64,000 nt of DNA from Nitzschia sp. DOCU1 (Eukaryota > Bacillariophyta > Bacillariophyceae > Bacillariales > Bacillariaceae). The notes beneath the pieces were generated by a model, which made no database searches, was not told the DNA's origin, and was given only the letters and a program-made list of their open reading frames with translations. The stretch lies in contig OX595985.1 of the NCBI GenBank assembly GCA_951394045.1, positions 310,001 to 374,000 of the forward strand, given 5' to 3'. Of the stretch, positions 34,348 through 44,231 are shown one piece after another (positions within the stretch are counted from its first letter, which is position 1; every line of letters starts with the position of its first letter). The position numbers and the translations under genes are program-made.

Positions 34348-35427
34348 ATGACTCCTGGAGGGCGCAAGTACTTGTCGACCAGCGAAATGGTGCTGGGCTT
34401 CCGCAAGAAAACTCATGACCCCATCCCTCACATTGCCATTCCTGGCGATTTCCGAGTCTACCGACCCACCAAGCACGACGTTCTCTGTGGTCGAGGCAAG
34501 CCCATCCAAGATCACTCGGGCAATCTCCGCATGCGACGCATTGTTGCTCAGCACGCTCATCTGTACCTGAATGCCCGCAAACAGAAGAAGCAGGAAATTG
34601 TAGAACAAGTTGTGGAACTTGTTAAGAACTCTGAGGGCATTCTGGCGCGATTTTTGAAGCGAGTGGGGCGCGAGAATTATTGGGTCGAAGTTCCTGACGC
34701 CGTTGCTATCGATAAAGTCAGCCACGGCCTTCGTTGTCTAGTCCGCAAGTCAGAGGCCGGAGAACTCCTCGAGGGTTCTGCTGCCTCCACATCTAGTACT
34801 TATGCCGACGATCAGGAGCTCGATGAAGCATCAAAATTTCATGTTACAGGAGACAAGAGCGAAACATCAAGGTTCATCACTCCTACCGCCCTATCGTGTC
34901 CTCCAGGGACTCTCAAGGTCATAAGTCCGCCGCTACCGCCTATGGAATGCGGTGACAACCGTCCGGCGCTTTCTAATGTCGCTGCCTCCTTACTATTAGC
35001 CGCAGGCAGAAAGCATAATGTTCCCGCCCAAACAACCACCCCGCCCGTGGTTGCAGGCGTCAACGAGATCTTAACAGCTCGACTCTTGGGGGTAGCACCA
35101 ACCCCCAGTTCTAGTACCATCAGCGCCGCCGACTTGTTCCAGACGCAACTAGCCCTCACTCAGCTCTCAAAGGCCCAAGTTCTTGACTTGTGGGCAAGAG
35201 AACGGGTTGCCCATGAGCTAGTGATGTCAGCCCAGCAACAACAGCGAGATTCTCAATGCGCGGTGATGGCAGCGGAAGAGCAACAACGCAAGGAACAACT
35301 GGCCTTGTTAGCCGACCAACTCTTGAAGCAGCAGCAGAAACAACGACAAGACGATGCCAATAAGCTAACTTTGGCTCTCTTGGCGGTAGCAGCCTCTGGT
35401 GGCAGAAACTGCTTTATTAGCTGTTAA
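34348..35427 (+). CDS. DUF6824 domain protein, putative nuclear regulator
   Basis: A single-exon 359-aa protein from ATG 34348. Residues 42-130 form the DUF6824 (PF20710) domain. It has the hallmark HDVLCGRGKPIQDHSGN, a helical segment (YLNARKQKKQEIVEQVVELV), RFLKR, then W.EV.D..A..KVS..LR. The domain is expanded in diatoms and is often proposed to bind DNA, but this is not proven. The C-terminal half is low complexity: a Ser/Pro linker, then a Gln/Ala-rich coiled-coil (QQQQRDSQCAVMAAEEQQRK and LLKQQQKQRQDD). In the family's first motif a Gly or Asn commonly follows CGRG; here it is KPIQD, a mild variant. Confidence 0.85.
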   Translation: MTPGGRKYLSTSEMVLGFRKKTHDPIPHIAIPGDFRVYRPTKHDVLCGRGKPIQDHSGNLRMRRIVAQHAHLYLNARKQKKQEIVEQVVELVKNSEGILARFLKRVGRENYWVEVPDAVAIDKVSHGLRCLVRKSEAGELLEGSAASTSSTYADDQELDEASKFHVTGDKSETSRFITPTALSCPPGTLKVISPPLPPMECGDNRPALSNVAASLLLAAGRKHNVPAQTTTPPVVAGVNEILTARLLGVAPTPSSSTISAADLFQTQLALTQLSKAQVLDLWARERVAHELVMSAQQQQRDSQCAVMAAEEQQRKEQLALLADQLLKQQQKQRQDDANKLTLALLAVAASGGRNCFISC

Positions 35428-36176
35428 CCTGACAGACGACGAACATATGCGTATGAATTGACTTGCCATATGATACTTGATACAACTACGTTGGGAGTAT
35501 GTCGATGTGGTCGTACAAACGCGGCGGCTGGTGCTGCTTCTAGTGCATTGTAATATCGTCATTCTAGAGGAGATAAGTATACATGCTCATTCTACTTCCT
35601 TTGTTGGGGCTCGTCAAATATCGGTAGCTGAGACGACTTCTACTAGATCTCTAGTAGGTAGTAGAAGCCTGAAGATTCAATTGACAAACCTATCATACCT
35701 CTCGTTTCACAAAATGACCAAAATTATATAGAGGTCCACCGCACTTAAGGAAAAACGCGTTTTTGTTCGGCACTGCGCGGAGTGCCGATACGTTTCTGGA
35801 TCGAAAAGAGGAATGGCATAATAGGAGAACGACCCATCAGATTTGCAGTTCTCTCATACATGACGCTAACCCTGATCATTAAATAGGATATGGAATAATG
35901 AGTAAGAAAAAAGATTGGGGGAGCCGGAATAGGAGAATCCCATTGACATCTGAACTGCCAGAGAGAACACGCTGATTGTGTTCCTGATTGACATCATTAA
36001 TAATAATTACGTTTCTCCTCGTTGGTATCATTAAATAGGAGCCAATTGGCATATCTGGTACCTGGTACGATACGAAACGAACTACCGGTTTCTCCTGCCA
36101 TCCAAGCACCAAATCTACGATACGTTTATGCCTATTTGTACCAATCTCTCTGCGAAATCTTTGAGTGATATCCATA
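35428..36176. other. Intergenic, no gene seen
   Basis: A stretch between the DUF6824 gene and retrotransposon 1. It contains short repeated phrases (ATTAAATAGGA at about 35878 and 36031). No coding signal. Confidence 0.45.
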
Positions 36177-36181
36177 GCTCT

Positions 36182-36349
36182 TGATGATCACGAGATAGTT
36201 GAGCAATCTAATTTAATGAGTATTGCGATATGCGAGTGCGTGCTGATCGGCATTGCCCGTGAGCTAGCCGTTGGCCGGCTGGCGCGCGCCGGCAATGCTG
36301 GCTCGGCTTGCGCTGGAACGATCTTTCCTGCCTGGCGGCAAGATCAACA
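36182..36349 (-). repeat. 3' LTR of element 1
   Basis: 168 bp, identical to 41208-41375. In element orientation it starts TGTTGATCTTG and ends GATCATCA. The pol frame reads into it, ending at 36264. Confidence 0.95.
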
Positions 36350-39300
36350 CACCCTCGCAGTGCAAGTCGATGAGATGATTGATTGCATGTTGTAATGGCG
36401 TGGGTTTCTGAGGACAGTACAAATAATGGGATCGCATTCTCTGGTGATGGGCGGGCGGGTGATGTTTGGTGAAATAATCTGCCAAGTTGGTTTGCCCAGG
36501 TTCCCATTCGACGGCGAATTCATTTTCCTTGACTCGGTCCCTGATCCAATGATAGCGCATATCAATGGCTCGGGATCGGTTTGGTTTGATAGAGGCATTG
36601 GCAATCCCGTTGGCGGTGGAATTATCCGTGACGATGCGGGTAGTGTCCTGTGGGTGCCCCATGTCGGTGAGAGTTTGGCGCAGGATGATTCCTTCCTTCA
36701 TATTCACGAAGAGAGCTCCAATTTCGGCTTCAGACGCTGAGGAGGCTACCAGGCGTAGGATGCCGGCAATGTTCAAGACCGGACCATTGCGGAAGGTGGG
36801 ATCTGAGGTGCGCCCAAGGTACCAGTGACCTCCTACTCGGCTCCGGGCATTGTGAGCAGTGAGGTAGCTGGCGTCGCTATGATTTTCGAGTTTCATGTCG
36901 CTGGCAATGTAGCGCAGGCAGGCATCGGGGTAGGTTGCCCAATAATCCAAGAGTTGTCTGGCATCGGCCTGTGTCAATTCCGTGGCCTTGTCCTGCTGCG
37001 ATGCCAATTCACTGAGTGGCATTAGAAGTGTGGGGTCAACAGCTCTCCCATAAAATAGTGCTGTGCCAACAATCTGCCTGATCTTTGTAACTTCTTCTTT
37101 GCTGAGTGGTGGGCTAGTGTCCGGGGGTTCCACAGTCTGCACTTTCTTTCCGTACTGGGGCTCGTTGTATCGATGGGGCGCATGTTGCGGTTTGGTTGGG
37201 GGTGCGTGCCCGAATTTTTCAAGTGCGGCGCTAGCGTACCCAGGCATCGAGAGGTCGCATGTGCGTGCTTCATAATCCCATGTGAGTGTGATGCCCCCGA
37301 ATAATTTGGCTTCCCAATCTGTGGAGACGGCTTCGTAATCGCGTTGTAGGAGAGTGAGTAAGTGGTTGGCATCAGTTCGTTCGATGTATTTGACGGCAAA
37401 GTCATCGACGACCAGACAGAAACTGAGAGGCCGTGTGGTATGCTTCCAGTATCCCGGTGTCATACGACTCTGGTAAAATCCGTGGCGACCGAGGCGTTTT
37501 TCCAGTTGTTGATTTGCGAGGATACCAGCTTGGGGCAGTCCGTACATTCCCTTTTCTATCCGTATGTATACAAACCCTCTGTCGTCGACCTTGCTTTGCA
37601 AACCGTACTCATTCATGATTTCCTCCGGTATCAAGCTTTGATGGAGTTTCATGAATTCCGGATCCGGCAGAGGCGTGCCGAGGTAGAAATTTTTTATGTC
37701 AAAGCATGCCATGCGGGCCCCTGGTGTGGAGAGTACACTGTTGATGTGCAGTTTAAACGTGGTCAAGTCGGCGGTGGGTGTGTGCTTGTCGCCCGGGTAA
37801 TCGATTCGATTTCCCCCCACGGTGAGTCTTGTCCGATGAGGTTCTGACTTTTGTGGCCGATACTCACATACGAATCGTCCGTAGGTTGGAATCTTGCCCT
37901 GGGGGACCTCGTCGCGGCATATGAACCGAATAGTATTGGTGCCTTCAACGCGCTCTCCTACTCCCTGTGCTAAGCGTCCGAATTCGTTAGCGGCTGATTT
38001 GGTCCACACCGCATGGTACTTGGGATCCCGAATGAGGTCGCGATATTCCAACGACCTCCCTGTGTCAGGGTCAAAGATCGGAGCGGCGAATGGTTCCCAA
38101 GAATATTGTGGCGCTGGCGCTTCAAACATGACTTCCAGTGGCGTGTCCGGGATTTCCTGTTTGGGGACAACAATCAACTTTGTTTTGGTTTCGGTGACGG
38201 CGGCAGCGGCTGCGGCCGGTGGAAATTTCTTCGGTTCCACCCTCGGAAGTGCCGCTTCAAAAATCTTTGCCACGTTGCGAATGGCGTTTAGCTCTTCATC
38301 GCCAACAAAGAAAGGTGCATGGGGATGCGGATTTCCGAGGGCGGCGATCAGGTCCCTGGCAGCGTTGCGGGCGGCATCGACCGCCGTGGTCTTGGGCACT
38401 TTTACGTGGGTTGGAAAAAATTGGACCGTGTCACAGATTCTTTCGGCGTTAGTTTCCGGGATCCATATGCGGTAGCAGCAATAGTGGTTGGGGGCTGGTC
38501 CCACATACCACCCTCGGAGTCCATGGGTTGCCCACGTGTTGCGGTTCTGGGTCTTGACGTGGGCGACCACCTTCGTTCCCGGTGGCGCTAACGGTGTGCG
38601 GTTGAAGTCGAATGCTCCATGCAATTGCGCGTATGCGGAGAGGTTGGGATTAATGCGGGAGGGTCGCAGGAGGTTTAAAGTGAGTTGGGCTTGTTCCAAG
38701 AGCTGGTCCCACAATTGTAATGGGAAATCTCGATCGGTCGAGGCCAGTCCGGCAATAAAATGTTTCTTGAATGTCCGAATTGCCCGTTCTGCCGCGTTGC
38801 GTCGATGGATTCCTGCTGGTGTTAATTGATAATCCACCTGCTGTTTCTTCAGAAAATTCTTGAGGGCATTGCTGACTTCGTTATCTAATCGTTGGAGTTT
38901 GGGACGGAGGCCCCGGGCCGTGAGGAGATCGTAAATTTTGGTGAACGCACGTAATATTTCCGAGCCTTGGCGAGATTTCAAAGGTTCCACAAGGATAGCA
39001 TTGCTATCATAATCGTATACAACCATCAAATACTTGGAGCCATGAATGGAGATACGAGGGAAGGCACCCGTTTGATCCGAAAAAATCAGTCCAGTGGGCG
39101 AGGCGATATCTTCGATGGTGGCGAAGACGCAGTGGGTACGATCTTGATTGTCTTCGTTTGGTGGCTCCGACAAGTCGTCGGTAATTATTCCATGATTGAT
39201 TTCACGCGTGGAACGGATGTTCTTGCGTTGTTGATCTAAGTGGCCCAATGCTGTGGCGATGGATTTTTCCAGGTGTTTGCGAGCATGTTCGACAGTAAGC

Positions 39301-39905
39301 CCTGGCCACGTAGCAAAGAATCCTTTCTGAATGGCTGCAATGAATGTGGACGGGACGGGGCTGAAGGCGCACGCATGGAGGTAAGTGATGGTATCAGCAA
39401 TAGTAGTACTGTCATACACACTATTGAGACTGTAGATAGGCGCAGGGGGAATGCTAGGCAACGACGACGGTATGGCTACTTGATATAGCCCATTGGGCAG
39501 GCGAGTGCCCTCGAGGATGAGTTCTTGCTGCCGGGTGATGGTGACGGACGATTTGGTGAACGTGACGATGCATCCATGGTTGCATAGGATCGGCACAGAG
39601 AGTAACGAGTAGCTGTGCAGCTCTGGGAATAAATACGCAGTGCAAGCTTCCTTGGGGAGTGTAGGAATGGGTAACGTGCCCACATGCGACGCTTGAATGG
39701 GAGTGCCATCGGGGAGAGAGACGGTAATGGGCTCAGTGACTGGACGAATATTGTTCACACTGGCCGAGGCGATGCATAGATAGTGGCCCGTGGCGGCACT
39801 ATCCACAGTGAGTGTAATGGCTTGGTTGGGGAGACGATTGATAGGGGTTCGAGGGTCGTTATTAGTAGTTATAGAACTACTTTTATCAATCGTTGCCCCA
39901 CACCA
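36264..39905 (-). CDS. pol: Copia pol polyprotein (element 1)
   Basis: The frame directly follows the gag UGA codon (39908-39906) and is in the same frame; there is no ATG at its start. Protease active site DSAATG lies 34 codons in. Integrase shows a GHLDQ..KN pre-core, then catalytic Asp in SDQTG, Asp in RLDNE and Glu in NAAERAI. Reverse transcriptase shows FDIKNFYLGTPL and the catalytic LVVDDFAV, where the common copia YVDD is LVVDD. RNase H carries Asp in SDASY, Glu in SEAEIGAL and Asp in VTDNST. The stop is inside the 3' LTR, so the last 28 codons are LTR-encoded. No lesions were found in about 1,213 codons. Expression presumably requires reading through or bypassing the gag stop. Confidence 0.93.
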   Translation of the reverse strand, partial: WCGATIDKSSSITTNNDPRTPINRLPNQAITLTVDSAATGHYLCIASASVNNIRPVTEPITVSLPDGTPIQASHVGTLPIPTLPKEACTAYLFPELHSYSLLSVPILCNHGCIVTFTKSSVTITRQQELILEGTRLPNGLYQVAIPSSLPSIPPAPIYSLNSVYDSTTIADTITYLHACAFSPVPSTFIAAIQKGFFATWPGLTVEHARKHLEKSIATALGHLDQQRKNIRSTREINHGIITDDLSEPPNEDNQDRTHCVFATIEDIASPTGLIFSDQTGAFPRISIHGSKYLMVVYDYDSNAILVEPLKSRQGSEILRAFTKIYDLLTARGLRPKLQRLDNEVSNALKNFLKKQQVDYQLTPAGIHRRNAAERAIRTFKKHFIAGLASTDRDFPLQLWDQLLEQAQLTLNLLRPSRINPNLSAYAQLHGAFDFNRTPLAPPGTKVVAHVKTQNRNTWATHGLRGWYVGPAPNHYCCYRIWIPETNAERICDTVQFFPTHVKVPKTTAVDAARNAARDLIAALGNPHPHAPFFVGDEELNAIRNVAKIFEAALPRVEPKKFPPAAAAAAVTETKTKLIVVPKQEIPDTPLEVMFEAPAPQYSWEPFAAPIFDPDTGRSLEYRDLIRDPKYHAVWTKSAANEFGRLAQGVGERVEGTNTIRFICRDEVPQGKIPTYGRFVCEYRPQKSEPHRTRLTVGGNRIDYPGDKHTPTADLTTFKLHINSVLSTPGARMACFDIKNFYLGTPLPDPEFMKLHQSLIPEEIMNEYGLQSKVDDRGFVYIRIEKGMYGLPQAGILANQQLEKRLGRHGFYQSRMTPGYWKHTTRPLSFCLVVDDFAVKYIERTDANHLLTLLQRDYEAVSTDWEAKLFGGITLTWDYEARTCDLSMPGYASAALEKFGHAPPTKPQHAPHRYNEPQYGKKVQTVEPPDTSPPLSKEEVTKIRQIVGTALFYGRAVDPTLLMPLSELASQQDKATELTQADARQLLDYWATYPDACLRYIASDMKLENHSDASYLTAHNARSRVGGHWYLGRTSDPTFRNGPVLNIAGILRLVASSASEAEIGALFVNMKEGIILRQTLTDMGHPQDTTRIVTDNSTANGIANASIKPNRSRAIDMRYHWIRDRVKENEFAVEWEPGQTNLADYFTKHHPPAHHQRMRSHYLYCPQKPTPLQHAINHLIDLHCEGVLILPPGRKDRSSASRASIAGARQPANG

Positions 39906-39914
39906 TCAATTAGT
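39864..39914 (-). promoter_or_regulatory. Putative UGA recoding site, element 1
   Basis: In element orientation: AAT TGA TGG TGT GGG. The UGA (39908-39906) is the only stop between gag and pol. A 7-bp hairpin with a 4-nt loop (AGTAGTT-CTAT-AACTACT, 39881-39864) begins 24 nt downstream. The context is shared with element 2. Confidence 0.5.
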
Positions 39915-41114
39915 GCAACCGGCGTTGCTTCCACCCAATCGATTGTCTCTAGTGGCTTCTTTCTTGTGGCCCTCCTTGGGCGAACGACAAGTTGCACTAG
40001 TGTGGCCTTCCGTGACATATGCACCATGCGACCAACAATAGCCCGTGGGGTGGGGTGCCCTGTTTCTGTTTGGGCGTTGGGTCCCGCGGTTTCCTCCACG
40101 ATGCTGCATGGTTTTCAACGATGCTACCTCCGCCTGGAGAGCCGTGACCAAATTGGTGAGGTCCGTGAGTTGACTGGTGACCTGGGTGCTCAAAGTGGTA
40201 GCGGAGGCGCTGAGATCGGAGTGGGCGGCAGTTAAGTTCGCAACAACCAGTTTGTCGGCCGCTGCGGCTTCTGCAATGCGTGTGAGGGCTTCCACCGTGG
40301 CGTTGGCGTACCCGTGGTGGCCACTGGTGGCTTGCTGATCGAGGCGTAGCTGGATCGTGGCTTCGATGAAGTGTTGCTTGAAGGCTGGCCACGTTTGCTG
40401 TGCAGGGGTCAGTTTCCTCCACTCTTTGCACGCGTCGCCAAACATGCCGGTCGCGTGGACTAGTACGTATGCTGTGTTCAGAACCTGGGACCTGGTGAAG
40501 GGTTGGCCCGCTTCAATGGCTGTGTCCACAGCCTCTTCGATTTGATCAATGACCACTTCAAAAGGCTGGGTCGGGTCCCACGGTTTTTCCATGGCATCAC
40601 GGAGTTTTGCGATTTCCTGAGGGGGAAGCTTTCCATAGGAATCGAACAGATGGTCCAGGAGTTGGCGCGGTGTGAGGTGGGCAAAATGCGTGGTTGGATC
40701 ACGCATAGCTCGTAAGTAAATTGGATCCACGGCCGCGATGATGACACTGCGGAGGGCACTTTGACAGTTCTTGTACGTTGCGTAGACCCGCACATCTTCA
40801 TCATACTGGGCACGAATTTCTGCGATCTCCGCAGAGGTGGCCTGGTCGGGATAATTGGGGATGCCACCTGGGTGGGCCGGAGGCACAAACGGTGCATGGT
40901 TTGGGGCGAGGAGTGCCCAGGCCGTGTCAGTGACAACGAGGAATAGATGGCCATGGTTTCCGCCTCCAAGTGGCGTCTCAATTTTCATGGCGTTGGTTTT
41001 CAAATAGTCGAGCAATGCTCGAAGCGCATGAAATGTGGGCATCCCTTGGATGCGAGGGCGTGGTTCTTGCCACGTGCCGAGAATCTCGGCCTCGGTAAGG
41101 GGACTAGCTGCCAT
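39906..41114 (-). CDS. gag: Copia Gag (element 1)
   Basis: 402 aa from ATG 41114 to UGA 39908-39906. Mostly helical capsid-like sequence (LLDYLKTNAMKIETPLGGG; WKRKLTPAQQTW-like region), a coiled-coil (LTDLTNLVTALQAEVASL) and a basic Arg/Asn segment. It ends with one atypical zinc-knuckle-like motif, CWSHGAYVTEGHTSATC (C-x2-H-x7-H-x4-C), as in other diatom copia Gags. It packages the element RNA. It is in frame with pol. Confidence 0.88.
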   Translation of the reverse strand: MAASPLTEAEILGTWQEPRPRIQGMPTFHALRALLDYLKTNAMKIETPLGGGNHGHLFLVVTDTAWALLAPNHAPFVPPAHPGGIPNYPDQATSAEIAEIRAQYDEDVRVYATYKNCQSALRSVIIAAVDPIYLRAMRDPTTHFAHLTPRQLLDHLFDSYGKLPPQEIAKLRDAMEKPWDPTQPFEVVIDQIEEAVDTAIEAGQPFTRSQVLNTAYVLVHATGMFGDACKEWRKLTPAQQTWPAFKQHFIEATIQLRLDQQATSGHHGYANATVEALTRIAEAAAADKLVVANLTAAHSDLSASATTLSTQVTSQLTDLTNLVTALQAEVASLKTMQHRGGNRGTQRPNRNRAPHPTGYCWSHGAYVTEGHTSATCRSPKEGHKKEATRDNRLGGSNAGCTN

Positions 41115-41194
41115 GTTGGCAGGGGGACAAAGAGCGCGTAGGTGCTTGTAGCGATGTAGGACGCTGTGGTCCCCTAGACGTCTTTGTCGATGGG

Positions 41195-41239
41195 AATTAG
41201 ATTGCTCTGATGATCACGAGATAGTTGAGCAATCTAATT
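41195..41239 (-). promoter_or_regulatory. Inverted repeat across 5' LTR/primer-site border
   Basis: AATTAGATTGCTC (41195-41207) is perfectly inverted at 41227-41239, with a 19-nt loop. In element orientation one arm lies inside the LTR and the other begins at the first base after the LTR, where a primer-binding site belongs. No TGG, the usual start of a tRNA-complementary site, is present there. Confidence 0.75.
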
Positions 41240-41375
41240 TAATGAGTATTGCGATATGCGAGTGCGTGCTGATCGGCATTGCCCGTGAGCTAGCCGTTGG
41301 CCGGCTGGCGCGCGCCGGCAATGCTGGCTCGGCTTGCGCTGGAACGATCTTTCCTGCCTGGCGGCAAGATCAACA
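41208..41375 (-). repeat. 5' LTR of element 1
   Basis: 168 bp, identical to 36182-36349; flanked on the outside by the target duplication GCTCT. Confidence 0.95.
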
Positions 41376-41380
41376 GCTCT

Positions 41381-41760
41381 ATCTACTACTACTAGCGCTG
41401 TCATGCATGCATCCAATCCAAACGACGATAGCCGACGGCGGCATGTTTCGGGTAGATACGGGACGCATCCCTCTATCGGTGCGGCACTCTAGTAGCCGCC
41501 GCTCTAGCAACCGAGGATAGTGTAGCTATATATTTCGAAAACTTTCGATACTTGCCTCTCATCGGCTATTTCTTCTTTGATTGGTGTAGAAGCACGCAAA
41601 CGACACGTGGAAAGTGCTTATCCGCTTGGCAAAGAACAATCTGCATCGCTAGCTAATAGTCGTCCATAAAGGTCGTCAATGGTCTGAATCTCTGCGGCAT
41701 CGCTGGTCCTAGCCTCTGTAGCATTTGATCGGAAACCCAAAATTGAAGGAGCCAATTTGC
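41381..41760. other. Intergenic, no gene seen
   Basis: The 3' flank of the tilS-like gene next to retrotransposon 1. Nothing else recognised. Confidence 0.5.
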
Positions 41761-43836
41761 TCAAAGGCTGTGCATTTCACAAACATCAGGGGGGGGTGCC
41801 AACAGCAGTAGATGGTAACGTTCTTGTTCGGTGACTGAGCTGTTGACTGGTTCGTCGCTGCCCATGGCGTTCCACGCAATCTCACAAACGTTACGATGAA
41901 GGATCCACTCTAGTTGCCCATCACCCTTCTTGGCGACTTGAACGGCCACTAGAAACTCATTTTCTCCCGTTGTTGTCTGGCTTCTTGCAATCAATATGTC
42001 GACGTCACCACGCCGATGCACTGGGACCCCTTGGCCCCGAAGAAATTGACGTAGCTTGACCGCAGAGTTTCTCCAAGGAGGAACAAAGTGCAGCGAGGCC
42101 CTGTCACCGTTGGCACGTTTTGCCTCCTCGTAGTCGTTGACCGAAGTCTGATAAAAGATCAACTCGTTTCGCCAATCTCCCTCCAACAATCCGGACGAAA
42201 GCCAAATAGAAATGTGTTTTGCCGATGACGACCACCGATCCCGCATCATCGTTTCATTCTTTGTCGATCGTCCAGTGTCGTCGCGAACAATGGACCAATT
42301 CCACTGTCGCTGGTTGAACGCCTTATTATTTCCTCCTATTTCCACCTCGGACGTTGCAAGGCGCAGCACTGCGCCAATTCTCTGCACCTGACAGCCCTGA
42401 CTCAACTCTAGAATCCATTCCGTTCGGTCTGGAAAGAAGCGCAGCTGGTGGATCAATCTACCAAGTGATTCTTGTGATAATAGTACACCTGGGCTTTGTT
42501 TCGAGATCCATTGGTATAATGCCTGTGATTGTACGAGTGGAGTTTGACAAAGGAGGTTCGCCGCCGCCGTTTCGTCCAGCAGAGCACAACTGCGTTCCCA
42601 GTCAAAGAGCAGTGGCGGCGTATTTGTGTTGCTGACCGGCTCCTCCACAAGCACGGCCGCCAAGTGTGTTTGGACCCGCGGCTGTAAATCGTCCGCCAGT
42701 TCTTGACTTTGTTGCATCCACGCTGGAATTCTAGAATCGACAAAGGTTCCACCCGATAACTCTTGTAGTAGCGGAATGAGTTCGTTCCGAACCCGATTCC
42801 GTAAGTATTTGGGCGACGCATTGCTCTCATCTTCTCTCCATGATAAACCACGATCGATCAGATAGTCCAGTAAGTGTTGCTTGCTGACATTGTTGTTTAC
42901 CCAAGGCCGGACCAAGTAAATGGATTGTGTTGTCGAAATGGGAGTGACATGTTTCATTCCCGATAGATTCAACAAGTGAACCCCACGTAGAGCCTTTAGT
43001 AGTAACGATTCTATAGAATCATCCTTGTGATGGGCGGTCAAAATGATTCCTACGGCTGACGACGACGACGACAACGATGATGATATGGCTTGCTGCGTCA
43101 GTTCTAGCAACCGTTGACGTCTCCATGTTCGAGCCACATCTTGAGAAAAGCTTGTTTCCCCATAGTCTTGCCACAGTTCTATCCGACAAGGAATTTGATA
43201 TCTCTGACATAGTTCTTGCACCAGGGCAGCATCAGCGTCGGATTCCTTGTCGCGTTGTTGATGATTAAAGTGAACGACTTGAACAAATGTATTGTCGTCA
43301 CTGTCCCTTGGAAGAGTAAGGAGCCACTCCATGCAAGCATGAAGTAGTGCCACGGAATCACAGCCTCCACTGACGCTGAGGGTAATGAAACGTTGTTGTG
43401 TAGATGCCACTGCATGGACGGCCTGTTGAATGGAGGTCGCGAGCGAGGATAATTTCGCAGTCTCGTCCCATGATTCTTCTACATACTCCTTGTCGTCGTC
43501 GCCTTTCTCGTTTCCTCCACCCGTATGATAGTTGCGCCGGGTTGACGATGATGATAATGATAATGATGACGAAATCAAGGCAAACGATGGCGTCTCATGA
43601 CGCGGCGTCGCAGCAGCAAACCATCCAGGGGAGTTCCTGGTGAACGTTATGGATGTCCATGGAGCCGCAAATCGTGCATGGCGACGATTGGATTGCTGAA
43701 ATGCATGGACAGTCATCATGTCCCCACGAAGCTTCCTCATGATGCAGTTGACAATCACCATCATGCTTCCCCAAAATAACAGCAGACGAATGCTTTTTAG
43801 AGCGACCACATTACTTTGCTGCTGCTGCTTCGTCAT
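41761..43836 (-). CDS. tilS: tRNA(Ile)-lysidine synthase, likely plastid-targeted
   Basis: A single exon, 691 aa, from ATG 43836. Residues 150-162 carry the PP-loop ATP-pyrophosphatase motif (SVSGGCDSVALLH); HFNHQQRDKESDADA (about 189-204) and TAHHKDDSIESLLLKALRG (about 267-285) are the other TilS signatures. The enzyme ligates lysine to C34 of tRNA-Ile(CAU), changing it to read AUA; in algae it serves the plastid. The N-terminus has a hydrophobic stretch (RLLLFWGSMMVIVN) followed by TVHAFQQSNRR, where an A-F cleavage site typical of diatom plastid presequences is plausible. It is longer than bacterial TilS (about 430 aa) because of the presequence, low-complexity Ser/Asp inserts and an extended C-terminus with HFVPPWRNSAVKLRQFLRGQG, the region that matches the TilS C-terminal domain. 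Confidence 0.9.
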   Translation of the reverse strand: MTKQQQQSNVVALKSIRLLLFWGSMMVIVNCIMRKLRGDMMTVHAFQQSNRRHARFAAPWTSITFTRNSPGWFAAATPRHETPSFALISSSLSLSSSSTRRNYHTGGGNEKGDDDKEYVEESWDETAKLSSLATSIQQAVHAVASTQQRFITLSVSGGCDSVALLHACMEWLLTLPRDSDDNTFVQVVHFNHQQRDKESDADAALVQELCQRYQIPCRIELWQDYGETSFSQDVARTWRRQRLLELTQQAISSSLSSSSSAVGIILTAHHKDDSIESLLLKALRGVHLLNLSGMKHVTPISTTQSIYLVRPWVNNNVSKQHLLDYLIDRGLSWREDESNASPKYLRNRVRNELIPLLQELSGGTFVDSRIPAWMQQSQELADDLQPRVQTHLAAVLVEEPVSNTNTPPLLFDWERSCALLDETAAANLLCQTPLVQSQALYQWISKQSPGVLLSQESLGRLIHQLRFFPDRTEWILELSQGCQVQRIGAVLRLATSEVEIGGNNKAFNQRQWNWSIVRDDTGRSTKNETMMRDRWSSSAKHISIWLSSGLLEGDWRNELIFYQTSVNDYEEAKRANGDRASLHFVPPWRNSAVKLRQFLRGQGVPVHRRGDVDILIARSQTTTGENEFLVAVQVAKKGDGQLEWILHRNVCEIAWNAMGSDEPVNSSVTEQERYHLLLLAPPPDVCEMHSL

Positions 43837-44231
43837 GGCCTCTTTGTCCTCTGCTCTTCCATTGTATCATTACCGCTATTCGCTAATGGATACAGAGTGA
43901 CATCCTCTGCAAGATATCACAAACATACAGAAGAAGATGACATATCTTCGCTTTGAACTCCATCAGAACGGTCGATGTAGTCAAACAAATGTGCAGAGTA
44001 GTGTGCGGCGCCCACCGCGCAGGGTTGCAAGCCACAAACCCATGTACGATGCGTTGTCATGCCTATTCGTACTGCCACCTGTGGAATCTTTCGACGTCTT
44101 TCGAGTTCTCATGCCATGCATCACGATGCCATCCAACGCGACGATGTCTCCATCTATTGCATAAAAGAACCCATCATCACATCTACATTACAACACAACC
44201 ATTGCAAGTGTTCTATTACGTTCCTAATACC
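43837..44231. other. Divergent intergenic region tilS-like / ST13-like
   Basis: About 395 bp between two divergently transcribed genes, so it should hold both promoters. No TATA-like or other element could be assigned with confidence. Confidence 0.5.

Larger units (their letters stand above)
36177..41380 (-). mobile_element. Complete Ty1/copia retrotransposon (element 1)
   Basis: The element proper is 36182-41375 (5,194 bp), transcribed leftwards. It has identical 168-bp LTRs with TG...CA ends and is flanked by the 5-bp target duplication GCTCT (36177-36181 and 41376-41380). Internal order is gag, then protease, integrase, reverse transcriptase and RNase H, the Ty1/copia order. The closest named lineage I can suggest is the diatom CoDi group. 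A purine-rich stretch (GCGAGGGTG on the minus strand) precedes the 3' LTR. LTR identity implies a very recent insertion. Confidence 0.95.

Noticed and set aside
39906..39908. The gag-pol UGA of element 1 as a random nonsense mutation
   Set aside because: The same arrangement and context occurs in the unrelated element 2, which makes chance less likely, though not excluded.
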